Shown here in pieces: positions 1 to 8,202 of a stretch of DNA of 42,177 bases (position 1 is its first letter; each line of letters starts with the position of its first letter). Below the pieces are notes generated by a model. It saw nothing but the letters and a program-made list of their open reading frames with translations, did no database searches and was not told the origin of the DNA. Source of the stretch: Chloroflexota bacterium. Its GTDB lineage: Bacteria > Chloroflexota > Anaerolineae > Anaerolineales > Villigracilaceae. Both the position numbers and the translations under genes were made by a program. Where the stretch lies: NCBI GenBank assembly GCA_024434165.1, contig QMIW01000032.1, forward strand, positions 1 through 42,177, written 5' to 3'.

Positions 1-573
1 TACAGCGAGACCGCGCTTCTGGCGGCGGAGGTCTTCGTACACATGCAAGAGGTCGCTGGAAATGGGCGCCAGCGCGGCTTCACGCTCCTCCGCCAGACTT
101 TCCAATTGCCTGGCAAATGAAGTCCGCTCCTCGATGAGTTTTTTATGTTCGTTTCCCAGCCGCGATTGAACGGCTTCGAGTTCGGCTTTCGCGTTTTGCA
201 GTTCAGCCGAGGCGGTCTCTGCGTTGAGCATGGCTTCCAGTTGACGCTCCTCCAGCGTGGCGAGGTGCTTCTTCAGCGATTCCACGTCCTTTTGCAGGTC
301 CTGGAGTTCCTTGGGGTTCTTTACGTTTCCGCCGTACAGGCTGGATTCCGCGTGTTCGATCTTGATCTTTTGCGCTTCCACCTCGGTTTCGGCGAACTTC
401 AGGTCGTGGAGCGCGCGGTGATGTTCTTTCTGGGCGTCTTCCAGGCGGGTGAGCGCCGCTTTCAGTTCGGCGTCGTTTTCCAGCGTCTTGCGGATAGCGT
501 CCAGGCGAGCCTGCGCGCGATCAATCTGTCTATCCACTTGTTGAAGCCGGTAAAGACCGAGTGATGCGCTCAT
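1..573 (-). CDS. C4-type zinc ribbon coiled-coil protein (DUF164/COG1579), C-terminus beyond the window
   Basis: Read on the minus strand from the ATG at 571-573, the frame stays open for 191 codons to the window edge, so the C-terminus is missing. The protein starts MSASLGLYRLQQVDRQIDRA and is an almost unbroken charged heptad-like coiled coil. A conserved break, LYGGNVKNPKELQDLQKD, lies near residue 80. That arrangement (coiled-coil arm, GxVKNPKELxxLQxE turn, return arm) is typical of the COG1579 family, which ends in a CxxC...CxxC zinc ribbon and is often annotated as nucleic-acid binding. The ribbon itself would lie left of the window and cannot be seen. It is separated from the next minus-strand gene by a strong terminator, so it probably has its own promoter in the short spacer. 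No function is assigned beyond the family. Confidence 0.75.
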   Translation of the reverse strand, partial: MSASLGLYRLQQVDRQIDRAQARLDAIRKTLENDAELKAALTRLEDAQKEHHRALHDLKFAETEVEAQKIKIEHAESSLYGGNVKNPKELQDLQKDVESLKKHLATLEERQLEAMLNAETASAELQNAKAELEAVQSRLGNEHKKLIEERTSFARQLESLAEEREAALAPISSDLLHVYEDLRRQKRGLAV

Positions 574-597
574 GCCTCGAATTATATACGAAGAGTG

Positions 598-629
598 AAA
601 AAATAACCCGTTTTCGTTGGAAAACGGGT
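598..629 (-). terminator. Rho-independent terminator of the beta-lactamase-like gene
   Basis: A perfect 10-bp stem (ACCCGTTTTC at 606-615 with GAAAACGGGT at 620-629) and a 4-nt loop lie just past the stop codon at 637. On the minus strand the stem is followed by a T-rich run (TTATTTTTT). Confidence 0.85.
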
Positions 630-636
630 CGAGCGG

Positions 637-2127
637 TCATTGAGTTGTGATATTGAAGTAGTTGTATACCGCCTGCGTCAGGTTGACGAAAAGGGGATTG
701 GTGATATCCCAGATGTTTTGCACGGGATGATAGGTGTAGATGGAAAGGACGAAATTCCCGCCGGGCGAATAGACAATGCCGACATCGCTGGTGTCGTGCA
801 TGACGCCGTCGCGGGAGAGGACGTATCCGTGTTTGTGCGGCACAAGCGTTCCATCTGGTACGCCGCCCTGGATGAGCGAGCCAAGTTTATCCTGCGCCAT
901 GAAGTCAATCAGCAGCTGGCAGGTCGCCGGGTTGACCTTATCCGGGAAGGCGGCGATGAGCGCGCCGCCGCTGTTCTGGGCGCAATGGTAAATATCCGCG
1001 AGCAGGGAGCCCATTTCCGCCGGCGTGGTTTGCGAGTAGGGATCGGGGTCGGCGAACACGTCGGTTCTTGAATTGCCGGGCGTGATGCGCCCGGGCAGAA
1101 GGTTCGGCGCGCCGAGGTAGAACATGCCGCCGAGGAACGTGCTCTTCAAGCCGAGCGCTTCCATATTTTGCGTGACGATCACCGGACCGTTGACCGGGTC
1201 AATCCGTTCGAGGATGAGGTCGGTGGCGGAGTTATCCGACCTGCCGAGCACGCGCGAGATGATGTCCGCCGTCTGCGAATCGAGGCTGCTTCCGCGGTTG
1301 ATGAGGTAGGAAGCCACGATGGGAACTTTGATGGTGCTGGAGGCGGTGAAGGCGACATCCGGTTCCACCGTGATTTCCTGTTTGTTGTTGATCGCAAAAT
1401 GGATTTCCTGCCCGGTCTGCAAGTCCATCATGTAGAAGCCGATCAGCCCGTCGAAATCCGATGTGATGACGATTTGCTTGAGGAGGATTTCCAGGTTTTC
1501 AATCGTTGGGCGGGCGGCGGAACTGCGCGTGAACGACAACGCCACCGAGCGGTTGGTGGGCGAACGCAGCGCATCGGAGATGAGCAGGACGGCGCGCTCA
1601 AGGTCGAGAGTCCGCCCTGGAGCGCCGGGCAGGAATGAGGTCCCGCCTGGAATCGGCTGCGCGGGCGCGGGCGGTTCGTCGTAGCGGGAGGCAATCTCGT
1701 TCTGAAGATATTCGCGCAGGCGGTCCTCCGAGATGGTGGCGCTCAAAGGGATTTGGGTTTCGGGCGGGGTCCGGTTCCAAATGTAATCCCAAAATCCGCC
1801 CCAGAACGACCCGCCCGTGCGCGAGAGGTCTGCCGCGGCGAGCATGGTCTCGATGTCAATTTGAAAGCCGACCGTGCCTGGGTCAATGTGGATCGAGGCA
1901 TCTTCGTATCTTGCCTCGATGGGCGAAGTGTATATTTCGAGCAGGCGCTGAGAGGCTTCGGCTGGCGAGAGCCCGCCGACCGGCACGCCTGCAATGGTCA
2001 TACCGGCAGGGTAATTATTTCTCTGGCGGCTGTAGGTGATCAGTGAAGTGATCGCCAGCACAAGCGCGGCGGTCAAAAACAGAATGGAAACACCCCGAAG
2101 GATGATGTTGGTATTGCGGTTTCTCAC
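637..2127 (-). CDS. Membrane-anchored class A beta-lactamase-like serine hydrolase
   Basis: This 496-residue protein has an N-terminal membrane anchor (about residues 10-30) and an extracytoplasmic region of VanW/peptidoglycan-binding character (about 45-200). A C-terminal serine beta-lactamase/transpeptidase-fold domain follows. The three active-site motifs are visible: S264-T-I-K267 (SxxK), S297-D298-N299 (SDN) and K432-H433-G434 (in place of KTG). It would act outside the cytoplasmic membrane on peptidoglycan or beta-lactams; the KHG variant and the lack of an obvious class A Glu loop make true beta-lactamase activity uncertain. The start is GTG, supported by CTGGAGG nine bases upstream. 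It is monocistronic, divergent from proline dehydrogenase, and closed by a strong terminator. Confidence 0.82.
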   Translation of the reverse strand: MRNRNTNIILRGVSILFLTAALVLAITSLITYSRQRNNYPAGMTIAGVPVGGLSPAEASQRLLEIYTSPIEARYEDASIHIDPGTVGFQIDIETMLAAADLSRTGGSFWGGFWDYIWNRTPPETQIPLSATISEDRLREYLQNEIASRYDEPPAPAQPIPGGTSFLPGAPGRTLDLERAVLLISDALRSPTNRSVALSFTRSSAARPTIENLEILLKQIVITSDFDGLIGFYMMDLQTGQEIHFAINNKQEITVEPDVAFTASSTIKVPIVASYLINRGSSLDSQTADIISRVLGRSDNSATDLILERIDPVNGPVIVTQNMEALGLKSTFLGGMFYLGAPNLLPGRITPGNSRTDVFADPDPYSQTTPAEMGSLLADIYHCAQNSGGALIAAFPDKVNPATCQLLIDFMAQDKLGSLIQGGVPDGTLVPHKHGYVLSRDGVMHDTSDVGIVYSPGGNFVLSIYTYHPVQNIWDITNPLFVNLTQAVYNYFNITTQ

Positions 2128-2248
2128 GTTGGACTGCCTCCAGAATTATGACAAACATCACGGAAAAAGTATAACATACCGAAACAGGGCGCTTGTGCTA
2201 GAATAAGTCAGCATTAATGATTTTCCACCTCACCGACAAGGATGCATA

Positions 2249-3208
2249 ATGCTTCGCTCTTTCCTCATCTACCTTTCCAAAGCCGCCTGGGCGCAGAATT
2301 TGATCATGAGTTGGGGATTTGCCTGGCGCGCCGCCTCCCGTTTCATTGCAGGTACAAAACTCGAAGACGCCCTGCGCGTCGTATGTGAACTGAACGCGAA
2401 GGGAATCAATGCCACGCTCGACCATCTCGGCGAGCACACGAGCACGCCCGAGGAAGCCCAGCAAGCCGCCGATGCCATCTTCACGACCCTGGACGCGCTG
2501 GGGGCGGACGCCGGTCTCAGGGGAAATGTATCCATCAAATTGACACAGATTGGGCTCGGCTTGGATGAAACCCTGTGTGCCGAAAACCTGGAGCGCATCC
2601 TCGCCCGCGCGCGTCAAAACCGGACCTTCATCCGTATTGACATCGAAGACACCCCCTACACCGATAAAACCATCAACCTGTATTACGCCATGCGCGAGAA
2701 AGGATATGAAAACGTCGGCATGGCGGTGCAGTCCTATTTGTACCGCGCCGAAGCCGACCTGCGCCGCATGATGCAGGATGGCACCCGCGTCCGCCTGGTC
2801 AAAGGCGCCTACCGCGAACCGCCGGATAAAGCCTTCCCTAAAAAAGCGGACGTGGACGCGAATTACGACCTGCTCACGAAAATCCTGACAGACACGTCGC
2901 TCGCGCTCAATTCCAGCATCAGCGCAGACGGACGCACGCCGCCCATCCCTGCGATTGCCACCCACGACGAGAAGCGCATCGCCTTCGCGAAGAGTTATGC
3001 TGAAAAAGTGGGTCTGCCCAAAACCGGGCTCGAATTCCAAATGTTGTACGGCATCCGCCGCGATTTGCAGGAACGACTGGTAAAGGAAGGCTACCCCGTG
3101 CGCGTGTACGTTCCCTTTGGCACACACTGGTATCCGTACTTCATGCGCCGCCTGGCGGAACGTCCCGCCAACATCTGGTTCTTCGTCTCGAACTTTTTCA
3201 AGGGATAG
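2249..3208 (+). CDS. Proline dehydrogenase (monofunctional, FAD-dependent)
   Basis: A 319-residue TIM-barrel enzyme that oxidises L-proline to pyrroline-5-carboxylate and passes electrons via FAD to the quinone pool. Family motifs are clear: RLVKGAYRE near residue 187, the FAD/proline-binding segment MLYGIRRDLQ near 266, and the C-terminal PFGTHWYPYFMRRLAERPAN, whose two arginines bind the substrate carboxylate. The length matches the short one-domain enzymes of Gram-positives and Thermus rather than PutA. The ATG has AAGGA upstream. No pyrroline-5-carboxylate dehydrogenase lies next to it. Because one branch of the MttB family releases proline from proline betaine, a metabolic link with the methyltransferase locus 12 kb away is conceivable but unproven. 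Confidence 0.93.
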   Translation: MLRSFLIYLSKAAWAQNLIMSWGFAWRAASRFIAGTKLEDALRVVCELNAKGINATLDHLGEHTSTPEEAQQAADAIFTTLDALGADAGLRGNVSIKLTQIGLGLDETLCAENLERILARARQNRTFIRIDIEDTPYTDKTINLYYAMREKGYENVGMAVQSYLYRAEADLRRMMQDGTRVRLVKGAYREPPDKAFPKKADVDANYDLLTKILTDTSLALNSSISADGRTPPIPAIATHDEKRIAFAKSYAEKVGLPKTGLEFQMLYGIRRDLQERLVKEGYPVRVYVPFGTHWYPYFMRRLAERPANIWFFVSNFFKG

Positions 3209-3214
3209 AATCAA

Positions 3215-3250
3215 GACTTCGGAAGTCCGCCGGGCTTCCGAAGTCTTTTT
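3215..3250 (+). terminator. Rho-independent terminator of the proline dehydrogenase gene
   Basis: A perfect 11-bp stem (GACTTCGGAAG at 3215-3225 with CTTCCGAAGTC at 3235-3245) is followed by a T run, 7 bp past the stop codon. It lies between convergent genes. Confidence 0.88.
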
Positions 3251-3260
3251 GTTGGATCAT

Positions 3261-3572
3261 TTACGCTTTGGATTCGGGGAACAAGACGGACCAACTGCCC
3301 TCAGTCCCCGCCAGCAGACCCAGCCCGCTTCGTTCCGGTCTTCGACATGGTTCTGCATCGAAGAGTTTTGCCAACCCTGAAGCGGACGGCGAGAAATACG
3401 CCACCACCTCACAGTGCAGGCGTCCCTCCGACTCGTGGCGCGTAAAGACCGCCATATCCGCCGGTTCGCCCGCAGACTTGAAAGCCGCCCAAAACGCCGC
3501 GCGGATTTCCTCCGACGGCTCATTCGCTGTCATGCCATCGCCGAGGGGAAGGGAGTACCATGCAGGCGTCAT
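3261..3572 (-). CDS. Small hypothetical protein, translationally coupled to a GNAT enzyme
   Basis: This 103-residue protein is not recognised. Its ATG (3570-3572) overlaps the TGA of the upstream acetyltransferase gene in an ATGA arrangement, which is the best support that it is translated. The middle of the protein (AVFTRHESEGRLHCEVVAYFSPSA) looks like a small beta-rich fold and there is no signal peptide or membrane segment. The gene converges on the proline dehydrogenase gene and shares the terminator region. A role with the acetyltransferase is only suggested by the coupling. Confidence 0.55.
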   Translation of the reverse strand: MTPAWYSLPLGDGMTANEPSEEIRAAFWAAFKSAGEPADMAVFTRHESEGRLHCEVVAYFSPSASGLAKLFDAEPCRRPERSGLGLLAGTEGSWSVLFPESKA

Positions 3573-4069
3573 GCTCTCATCTCACGGTTATCGAACGAAA
3601 ACGCCGGACCTTTCCAATCGTCGGTATCGAGCAGGGTCTCTTGATATTTCCCTTTGGTATAGCCGCCAATGACTTTCTTCCAGAACGCCTTGGCGGGTGT
3701 GTTATTTTCGATCACGCGCACTTCCCATTTGGCGGGCAGGCGGTTGAATACTTCCACAGCGACCCGTTTCCCGACGCCTCTGCGGCGGTATTTCCGCATG
3801 ACGAAGAACTCCGTAATGGATCGTTCATTCCCTTCGATGTACGTTTCGTTATCCACCAGCACGAAACCCGCCAGTTTTTCGTCCACAGTAACAAGAAAGG
3901 CGGCATGGGTCGGCTCGAACCAGAAATAGTCCAGATTGCCATACCCGAATTGACCGTGTTCGTCCAGGTCGCTGTCCTCGAACTCGGAAAAATCGTAGGC
4001 ATACAACTCCATCATCCGGCGGATGAGGATGCGGTCTGACCGTGACGGAGTCCGTAATTCAATTTTCAT
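3569..4069 (-). CDS. GNAT-family N-acetyltransferase
   Basis: A 166-residue acyl-CoA-dependent acetyltransferase. It contains the GNAT beta4-alpha3 region with the acetyl-CoA pyrophosphate-binding loop MRKYRRRGVGKRVAVEVF (R/Q-x-x-G-x-G/A type), followed by the beta5 segment WEVRVIENNTPAKAFWKKV common to this superfamily. The frame is open 50 codons further upstream, but the internal ATG at 4067-4069 has AAAGGTGA before it and begins the conserved MKIELRTPSRSD, so the short start is chosen. The substrate is unknown. It is coupled by a 4-bp overlap to the following small gene. Confidence 0.82.
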   Translation of the reverse strand: MKIELRTPSRSDRILIRRMMELYAYDFSEFEDSDLDEHGQFGYGNLDYFWFEPTHAAFLVTVDEKLAGFVLVDNETYIEGNERSITEFFVMRKYRRRGVGKRVAVEVFNRLPAKWEVRVIENNTPAKAFWKKVIGGYTKGKYQETLLDTDDWKGPAFSFDNREMRA

Positions 4070-4169
4070 GGATTCACCTTTGAAGGTTGTATTTTGCCCA
4101 AAAGCCTTATGCTCCCTCCGATAGGAGAGGAGTTTTCGCATGGCTAGCCAGCGCCGGTTTGATGGGGAA

Positions 4170-4748
4170 TCACCGTATGCTGTACAACATTTCCAGAAAT
4201 TCTCCGCCCATCTTATCAAACGCAGCTGGCGCGAGGAACTCGAACACGCCCAATCCCGCCGCGCCCAAACCGATGAGCGTCAGAATCAGTCCCGGCAAAA
4301 GGCGGGAAAATAACAGGTTTAGAATTACCATCCAGCGCGGACCCTGCCGGTATTCCCGCGAACCAGAGATGGAAATAACCGCCTGCATCAGGCAAAGCGC
4401 GCCGAACAGGATCAATGCCAGCCCGGGACGTCGCACAAAATACAGGACGATCTCCCCGCCATTGTTCATGTACATCGCCGCTGTTACGCCGAGAAGAAAA
4501 AAACCGATCAGGTTGAACTGAATCCCCTGCATGATCGCCGCCAGACCCGTGTAGGTCTGGCTCGTTCCCCGATACCTGCTGCCGATAACGATATGCCGCT
4601 TAATGATGGCTTCCCAGCCAATCGCAATCGCCGCAAAAGCAAAGCACACGATACCGGCGTACATCACCATCGGCATGGACAGCCAATTCCCGCCCAATGC
4701 CAGCAGAAGTCCGAGCAATCCTAAAACGATTTGAATGGTTGTCCACAT
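4170..4748 (-). CDS. Four-helix integral membrane protein of unknown function
   Basis: About 192 residues with four hydrophobic segments: near residues 5-22, 27-45, around 80-95 with a second helix close by, and 130-165. Short charged loops such as IKRHIVIGSRYRGTSQTYTG separate them. No enzymatic motif is visible and the family is not recognised. An upstream TTG in the same frame (4763) is possible, but the ATG at 4746-4748 has GACGAGG seven bases before it and is preferred. Confidence 0.6.
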   Translation of the reverse strand: MWTTIQIVLGLLGLLLALGGNWLSMPMVMYAGIVCFAFAAIAIGWEAIIKRHIVIGSRYRGTSQTYTGLAAIMQGIQFNLIGFFLLGVTAAMYMNNGGEIVLYFVRRPGLALILFGALCLMQAVISISGSREYRQGPRWMVILNLLFSRLLPGLILTLIGLGAAGLGVFEFLAPAAFDKMGGEFLEMLYSIR

Positions 4749-5044
4749 TGCAAACCTCGTCAATAAAATTAAGGCGCAGAATCAGGCTTCAAGCCTTGCG
4801 TCTGTTCATGGTTCTCGCAATTCTACTCTTGATTGGAGCGCAGCGCAAAACTGTCGGTGACCTGTGCTCAAAGCCGCCGCCGTTCGCTGCGCGAAGACGC
4901 AGTACCCGTTCTGGGCATCAATCTCCGGCGGCGCGTTGTACAGGGAGCAGTTAAGAAAATTACCGATACTTTTGCGCTATAACCTCTTGATTGTTCTTTT
5001 GGGATACGGATTTGGTTTTGGATTAAAATCAGTGTGTTATTCTT
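4749..5044. other. Non-coding spacer between divergent genes
   Basis: This spacer of just under 300 bp separates a minus-strand membrane protein gene and a plus-strand SDR gene. The right half is AT-rich and presumably carries the SDR promoter, but no convincing paired -35/-10 boxes, palindrome or riboswitch were seen. Confidence 0.4.
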
Positions 5045-5779
5045 ATGCCCGCACATCCCCTTGCTCTTGTAACCGGCTCCGCTCACCGGCTCGGAAAAGC
5101 CTTTGCCCTGACCCTTGCCCGCATGGGCTGCTCCATTGCCCTGCACTATCACGGCTCGGCGGATGAAGCACAAAAGACCCGTGCTGAGATCCACGCCCTT
5201 GGAGCGCAAACCCATCTCCTCCAAGCCGACCTGACCGACCCCGCCCAAATTTCAGACCTTTTCACCGAACTGGATCGTATTCTTCAAGACTCGTCCCTCC
5301 TCCTTTCCATTGTCGTCAATTCCGCCGCCATCATGCCCGTCGGCAAGCCCGGCGACCTTTCGCTTGCAGATTGGAACTCCGCGCTCGACCTCAACCTGCG
5401 CGCGCCGTTCCTCATCGCCCAGCACGCCGCCTCACGCATGACCGGGGGCGGACTCATCGTCAACATCACTGACGTCGGCGCACAAAAGGCTTGGAGCCGC
5501 TATCCGTCTTACACGGTCAGCAAGGCGGGGCTGGAATCGCTTACCAGAATGCTTGCCCGCGCCCTTGCGCCGGGAATCCGCGTCAACGCCATTGCTCCGG
5601 GGCTGGTGCTTCCTTCTGAGGTGGTCACGCCTGAACAATGGAATAAACTTGTGGAAAAACTCCCCCTCAAACGCGCCGCGCGCATCGAGGAGATTACATC
5701 TTCTCTCGAATTTCTCATCAAAAACGAGTATATTACAGGTCAAACCATCGTTGTGGATGGTGGGTATTCGTTGATCTGA
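5045..5779 (+). CDS. SDR-family reductase resembling pteridine reductases (PTR1/FolM type)
   Basis: A 244-residue NAD(P)H-dependent short-chain dehydrogenase. The cofactor loop is TGSAHRLG, the TGxxxRxG variant that in the SDR superfamily marks pteridine reductases and FolM-like dihydromonapterin reductases instead of the usual TGxxxGxG. In place of the catalytic Ser there is Asp (NITDVGA), and it lies exactly 13 residues before the Tyr of YTVSK, as in the PTR1 Asp-Tyr-Lys arrangement. The end GQTIVVDGGYS is typical of the family. I infer a pterin or folate substrate; FabG-like activity is the alternative. The next gene follows after a short repeat-containing gap. Confidence 0.8.
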   Translation: MPAHPLALVTGSAHRLGKAFALTLARMGCSIALHYHGSADEAQKTRAEIHALGAQTHLLQADLTDPAQISDLFTELDRILQDSSLLLSIVVNSAAIMPVGKPGDLSLADWNSALDLNLRAPFLIAQHAASRMTGGGLIVNITDVGAQKAWSRYPSYTVSKAGLESLTRMLARALAPGIRVNAIAPGLVLPSEVVTPEQWNKLVEKLPLKRAARIEEITSSLEFLIKNEYITGQTIVVDGGYSLI

Positions 5780-5782
5780 CCG

Positions 5783-5812
5783 CAGACTATGGACGATAGA
5801 CCGTCTGACCCG
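5783..5812. repeat. Short heptanucleotide tandem repeat (ATGGACG-like words)
   Basis: About four degenerate 7-base units (gcagact, atggacg, atagacc, gtctgac) lie between the SDR and the following membrane protein gene. They would encode the doubtful N-terminal extension MDDRPSD if the upstream ATG at 5789 were used. Confidence 0.55.
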
Positions 5813-5836
5813 CCGCTCCTTACTTCCCATCCCCTA

Positions 5837-7513
5837 ATGTCTTCCATCAAAAAACTTCTCCCCGACCTTATTTTCTCGATACTCCTCATTCTTTCAACGC
5901 TTTTTTACGCGTACACTTTCGTTGACTTCTCCATTCCGCCTTTTGAAGACGCGGCCATGATCATGCGTTATGCCCAGCATCTCGCGGGCGGCCACGGCAT
6001 CGTCTGGAACATCGGCGAAAAGCCGGTGGACGGCGCCACTGACTTCCTTTTCATGGCTGCGTCTGCCGGGTTGATCAAACTCGGCTTTACCGTCGGTCAG
6101 TCTGTACGCGGCATTGGCTTTGTCTCGCATCTGCTCACTGTTTTGACCGTTTACTGGACAAATCGCCGCATCCACAATGGCAATGTTCCTTTCTCGTTTC
6201 TAAGCGGACTTTATCTTGCCGTTGGGACGGGACTCTCCTACGTTTCCGCCTACTTCGGGACGCCTTTCTTTGCCCTCGCCGCCGCCTCCACCTGGACTTT
6301 GGGTCTGCTTCTGATGCGGGAGCAGAATCCACGCTGGCGGCTTTCCCTCGCCTTCGCCCTGAGCGGACTCGTTACTGGTTTGATTCGCCCCGAAGGCGTC
6401 ATTCTCGCTTCGTTGATGCTGGCTGCCGTTGTCGCGGTGCGTTTGCTGGATGGCGACAACGCCCTTTCCCTGTGGGAGAGGATTAAGGCGAGGGGAGTGA
6501 TTCCGATTGTCGTCATCTTTGGCGTGGTTTTTCTAACTCTCGGCGGCGCATACTTCCTCTGGCGTTGGGATTATTTCGGCTACCCGCTGCCCAATCCGTT
6601 TTACAAAAAGGGAGAGGAAGGCTGGAAATGGGACTCGTTCCAGCGTTCCATGTTGAACGCCCTGCGCCTGTGCCTGCCGATGGTCTTTGCCTTCATCCTC
6701 GGCTTTCGCTCGAATGAGACCGCCAAACGCACGGCTGCCTATCTTATCCCCGTCCTCGGTTTTGCCGCCGCTTTCGGCCTGGTCTCAGACGAGATGAACT
6801 ATGGAGCGCGCTTTCAATATGCAATTGTCCCCATTGCGCTGATGTCGTGGATTCCGCTCATCGGGGGCATCCGCTTTGAAGCGCTGAAGCAACTGTCCGT
6901 TAAAGAAAGAGGCGCGTATCTCGCTGCGGGAGCCGCGCTGTTTGCGAGTCTGGTCTATTATTCCTGGTTCCAGAATTGCTTCCTCGCCTTGTACCAACAA
7001 TCCTGTGACCGCCCCTACGAACGCGACGGGCGGCTGGAGATGGCGCGGATGCTGGCGGACTTTCGCGGCAAGGGCTATGTGATCGCAACGACCGAGGCGG
7101 GCTTGATCCCGTATTATTCGGGCTGGACGGCGATTGACACGTGGGGCTTGAACGACCAGTTCATTGCGCACAACGGCTCGATCACGGCGGAGTATTTGGA
7201 TAAGTACAAGCCCGAGATCATCATGTTCCATGACTATTACTCGCCGCTTGTGCCGCCCAAACTGACCGATGCCAACCTTGCCCAGCGCTGGTTCAGTATG
7301 ACGATTCTGATGAAGACATACGCAGAGGAAAACGGCTACGTGCTCGCAGCCGTCTTCGGCGACAGCCCGTACGATACGCATTATTATTATGTGCGCCCGG
7401 ATTTCGAAGACAGCAAGCGGTTGATCGAACAGATTTCGAAATTTCGAAATTACTTCTACCCGACGACGGGCAAACGTTCGATCAATTACGCCAGGTATGA
7501 CGATGGACCGTAG
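5837..7513 (+). CDS. Polytopic membrane protein, probable GT-C-type glycosyltransferase
   Basis: 558 residues from the internal ATG at 5837; the frame is open from 5789 but those 16 codons are repeat sequence without a ribosome site. After a first membrane helix comes a periplasmic loop, VDFSIPPFEDAAMIMRYAQHLAGG, with an acidic pair. That pattern is typical of GT-C glycosyltransferases that use polyprenyl-phosphate sugars. Eight to ten further hydrophobic helices and a soluble C-terminal domain of about 180 residues follow. The family is recognised only by topology and this loop. Near residues 210-220, NALSLWERIKARGV is encoded by a palindromic repeat-like sequence (6462-6496). The last residues RYDDGP are encoded by heptamer repeats. 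Confidence 0.65.
   Translation: MSSIKKLLPDLIFSILLILSTLFYAYTFVDFSIPPFEDAAMIMRYAQHLAGGHGIVWNIGEKPVDGATDFLFMAASAGLIKLGFTVGQSVRGIGFVSHLLTVLTVYWTNRRIHNGNVPFSFLSGLYLAVGTGLSYVSAYFGTPFFALAAASTWTLGLLLMREQNPRWRLSLAFALSGLVTGLIRPEGVILASLMLAAVVAVRLLDGDNALSLWERIKARGVIPIVVIFGVVFLTLGGAYFLWRWDYFGYPLPNPFYKKGEEGWKWDSFQRSMLNALRLCLPMVFAFILGFRSNETAKRTAAYLIPVLGFAAAFGLVSDEMNYGARFQYAIVPIALMSWIPLIGGIRFEALKQLSVKERGAYLAAGAALFASLVYYSWFQNCFLALYQQSCDRPYERDGRLEMARMLADFRGKGYVIATTEAGLIPYYSGWTAIDTWGLNDQFIAHNGSITAEYLDKYKPEIIMFHDYYSPLVPPKLTDANLAQRWFSMTILMKTYAEENGYVLAAVFGDSPYDTHYYYVRPDFEDSKRLIEQISKFRNYFYPTTGKRSINYARYDDGP
6462..6496. repeat. Palindromic repeat-like sequence inside a coding region
   Basis: CCTTTCCC-TGT-GGGAGAGG forms a near-perfect hairpin followed by a GAGGGG tail. 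The same word set (CCTCTCCC / GGGAGAGG / GTGAGGG) recurs at 36470-36523 in another gene. Confidence 0.5.
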
Positions 7514-7548
7514 ACGATAGACGACGGATCGTAGTTGATGGACAATGA
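7500..7548. repeat. Heptanucleotide tandem repeat (ACGATGG-like), seven units
   Basis: Seven degenerate units in register: acgatgg, accgtag, acgatag, acgacgg, atcgtag, ttgatgg, acaatga. The array contains the stop codon of the preceding gene. Confidence 0.8.
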
Positions 7549-7607
7549 TCCTATCCCTCATCGTTTCCGACTCGTGGTTGGAAACCAAAACACGGGAGAT
7601 ACCACCC

Positions 7608-8078
7608 ATGTCCGAGATAAACGAACTTGCAGAGAAACTCAAAACTGAAGGCGAACGCATGGCGCAGTTCTTTTCCGAACTGACCGACGACCAGTGGAAT
7701 GACGAGGTTTATACGGAAGGGACGACGTGGAGCATTCGTAACGTGCTGGCGCATTTCGTCACTTCCGAACGCGGACTGGTCAAACTCTTCGAGCGCATCC
7801 GCACCACGGGGGAGGGCGCTTCGGAGGATTTCTCGATTGACCGTTACAACGCCGCCCAGCAGGAGCGCACGAAAAACCTGACTCCCGCCGAATTGTTGGA
7901 ACAATACAAACAGGTCCGCGCCGAAGCGGTGAAGTGGGTGGCAGGTTTGAAGGAAGAGGAACTCGAAATCAAAGGACGCCACCCGTTTTTGGGCGAGACT
8001 GTCATCCGTGAGATGATCAAGATGTTGTACATCCATAACCAATTGCATTACCGCGATGTGAAGCGTGTGTTGAGGTAG
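7608..8078 (+). CDS. DinB-like four-helix-bundle protein (ClbS/DfsB type)
   Basis: 156 residues. The N-terminal pattern (LAEKLKTEGERMAQFFSELT, WSIRNVLAHFVTSERG) and the C-terminal IHNQLHYRDVKRVL fit the DinB/DUF1706-like superfamily. These are four-helix bundles with a metal site built from histidines (the H of LAHF and the two in IHNQLH). Members include thiol-dependent transferases and the colibactin-resistance protein ClbS; the substrate here is unknown. The ATG at 7608 is preferred over 7545 because GGGAGA precedes it at a good distance and the upstream stretch is repeat-derived. Confidence 0.75.
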   Translation: MSEINELAEKLKTEGERMAQFFSELTDDQWNDEVYTEGTTWSIRNVLAHFVTSERGLVKLFERIRTTGEGASEDFSIDRYNAAQQERTKNLTPAELLEQYKQVRAEAVKWVAGLKEEELEIKGRHPFLGETVIREMIKMLYIHNQLHYRDVKRVLR

Positions 8079-8090
8079 GAGTAATAAGTA

Positions 8091-8138
8091 AACAGGTAGA
8101 CACGTACACACGTAGACAGGTAGACACGTAGACAAGCA
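8091..8138. repeat. Octanucleotide tandem repeat (GTAGACAC-like)
   Basis: About five to six units of GTAGACAC/GTACACAC/GTAGACAG in tandem directly after the DinB-like gene. The unit is eight bases rather than seven. Confidence 0.75.
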
Positions 8139-8164
8139 GCCCGGTAACTCGTACTCGTTCTCTC

Positions 8165-8199
8165 ACTGATAATTGATAACTGATCACTAATAACTGCCC
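8165..8199. repeat. Heptanucleotide repeat (ACTGATA-like)
   Basis: Units actgata, attgata, actgatc, actaata, actgccc lie immediately upstream of the aminotransferase ATG at 8203. They occupy the place where a ribosome site would be expected; none is visible. Confidence 0.7.
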
Positions 8200-8202
8200 A
8201 CC

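Noticed and set aside
2198-3214. 338-codon open frame antisense to proline dehydrogenase
   Set aside because: No family features; proline dehydrogenase motifs and the terminator support only the plus strand.
3569-4219. Longer 216-residue GNAT protein
   Set aside because: The first 50 residues lack conservation and the internal ATG has a good ribosome site.
6785-7660. 291-codon minus-strand frame over the GT-C-like gene
   Set aside because: Shadow; it crosses the repeat spacer and has no recognisable domain.
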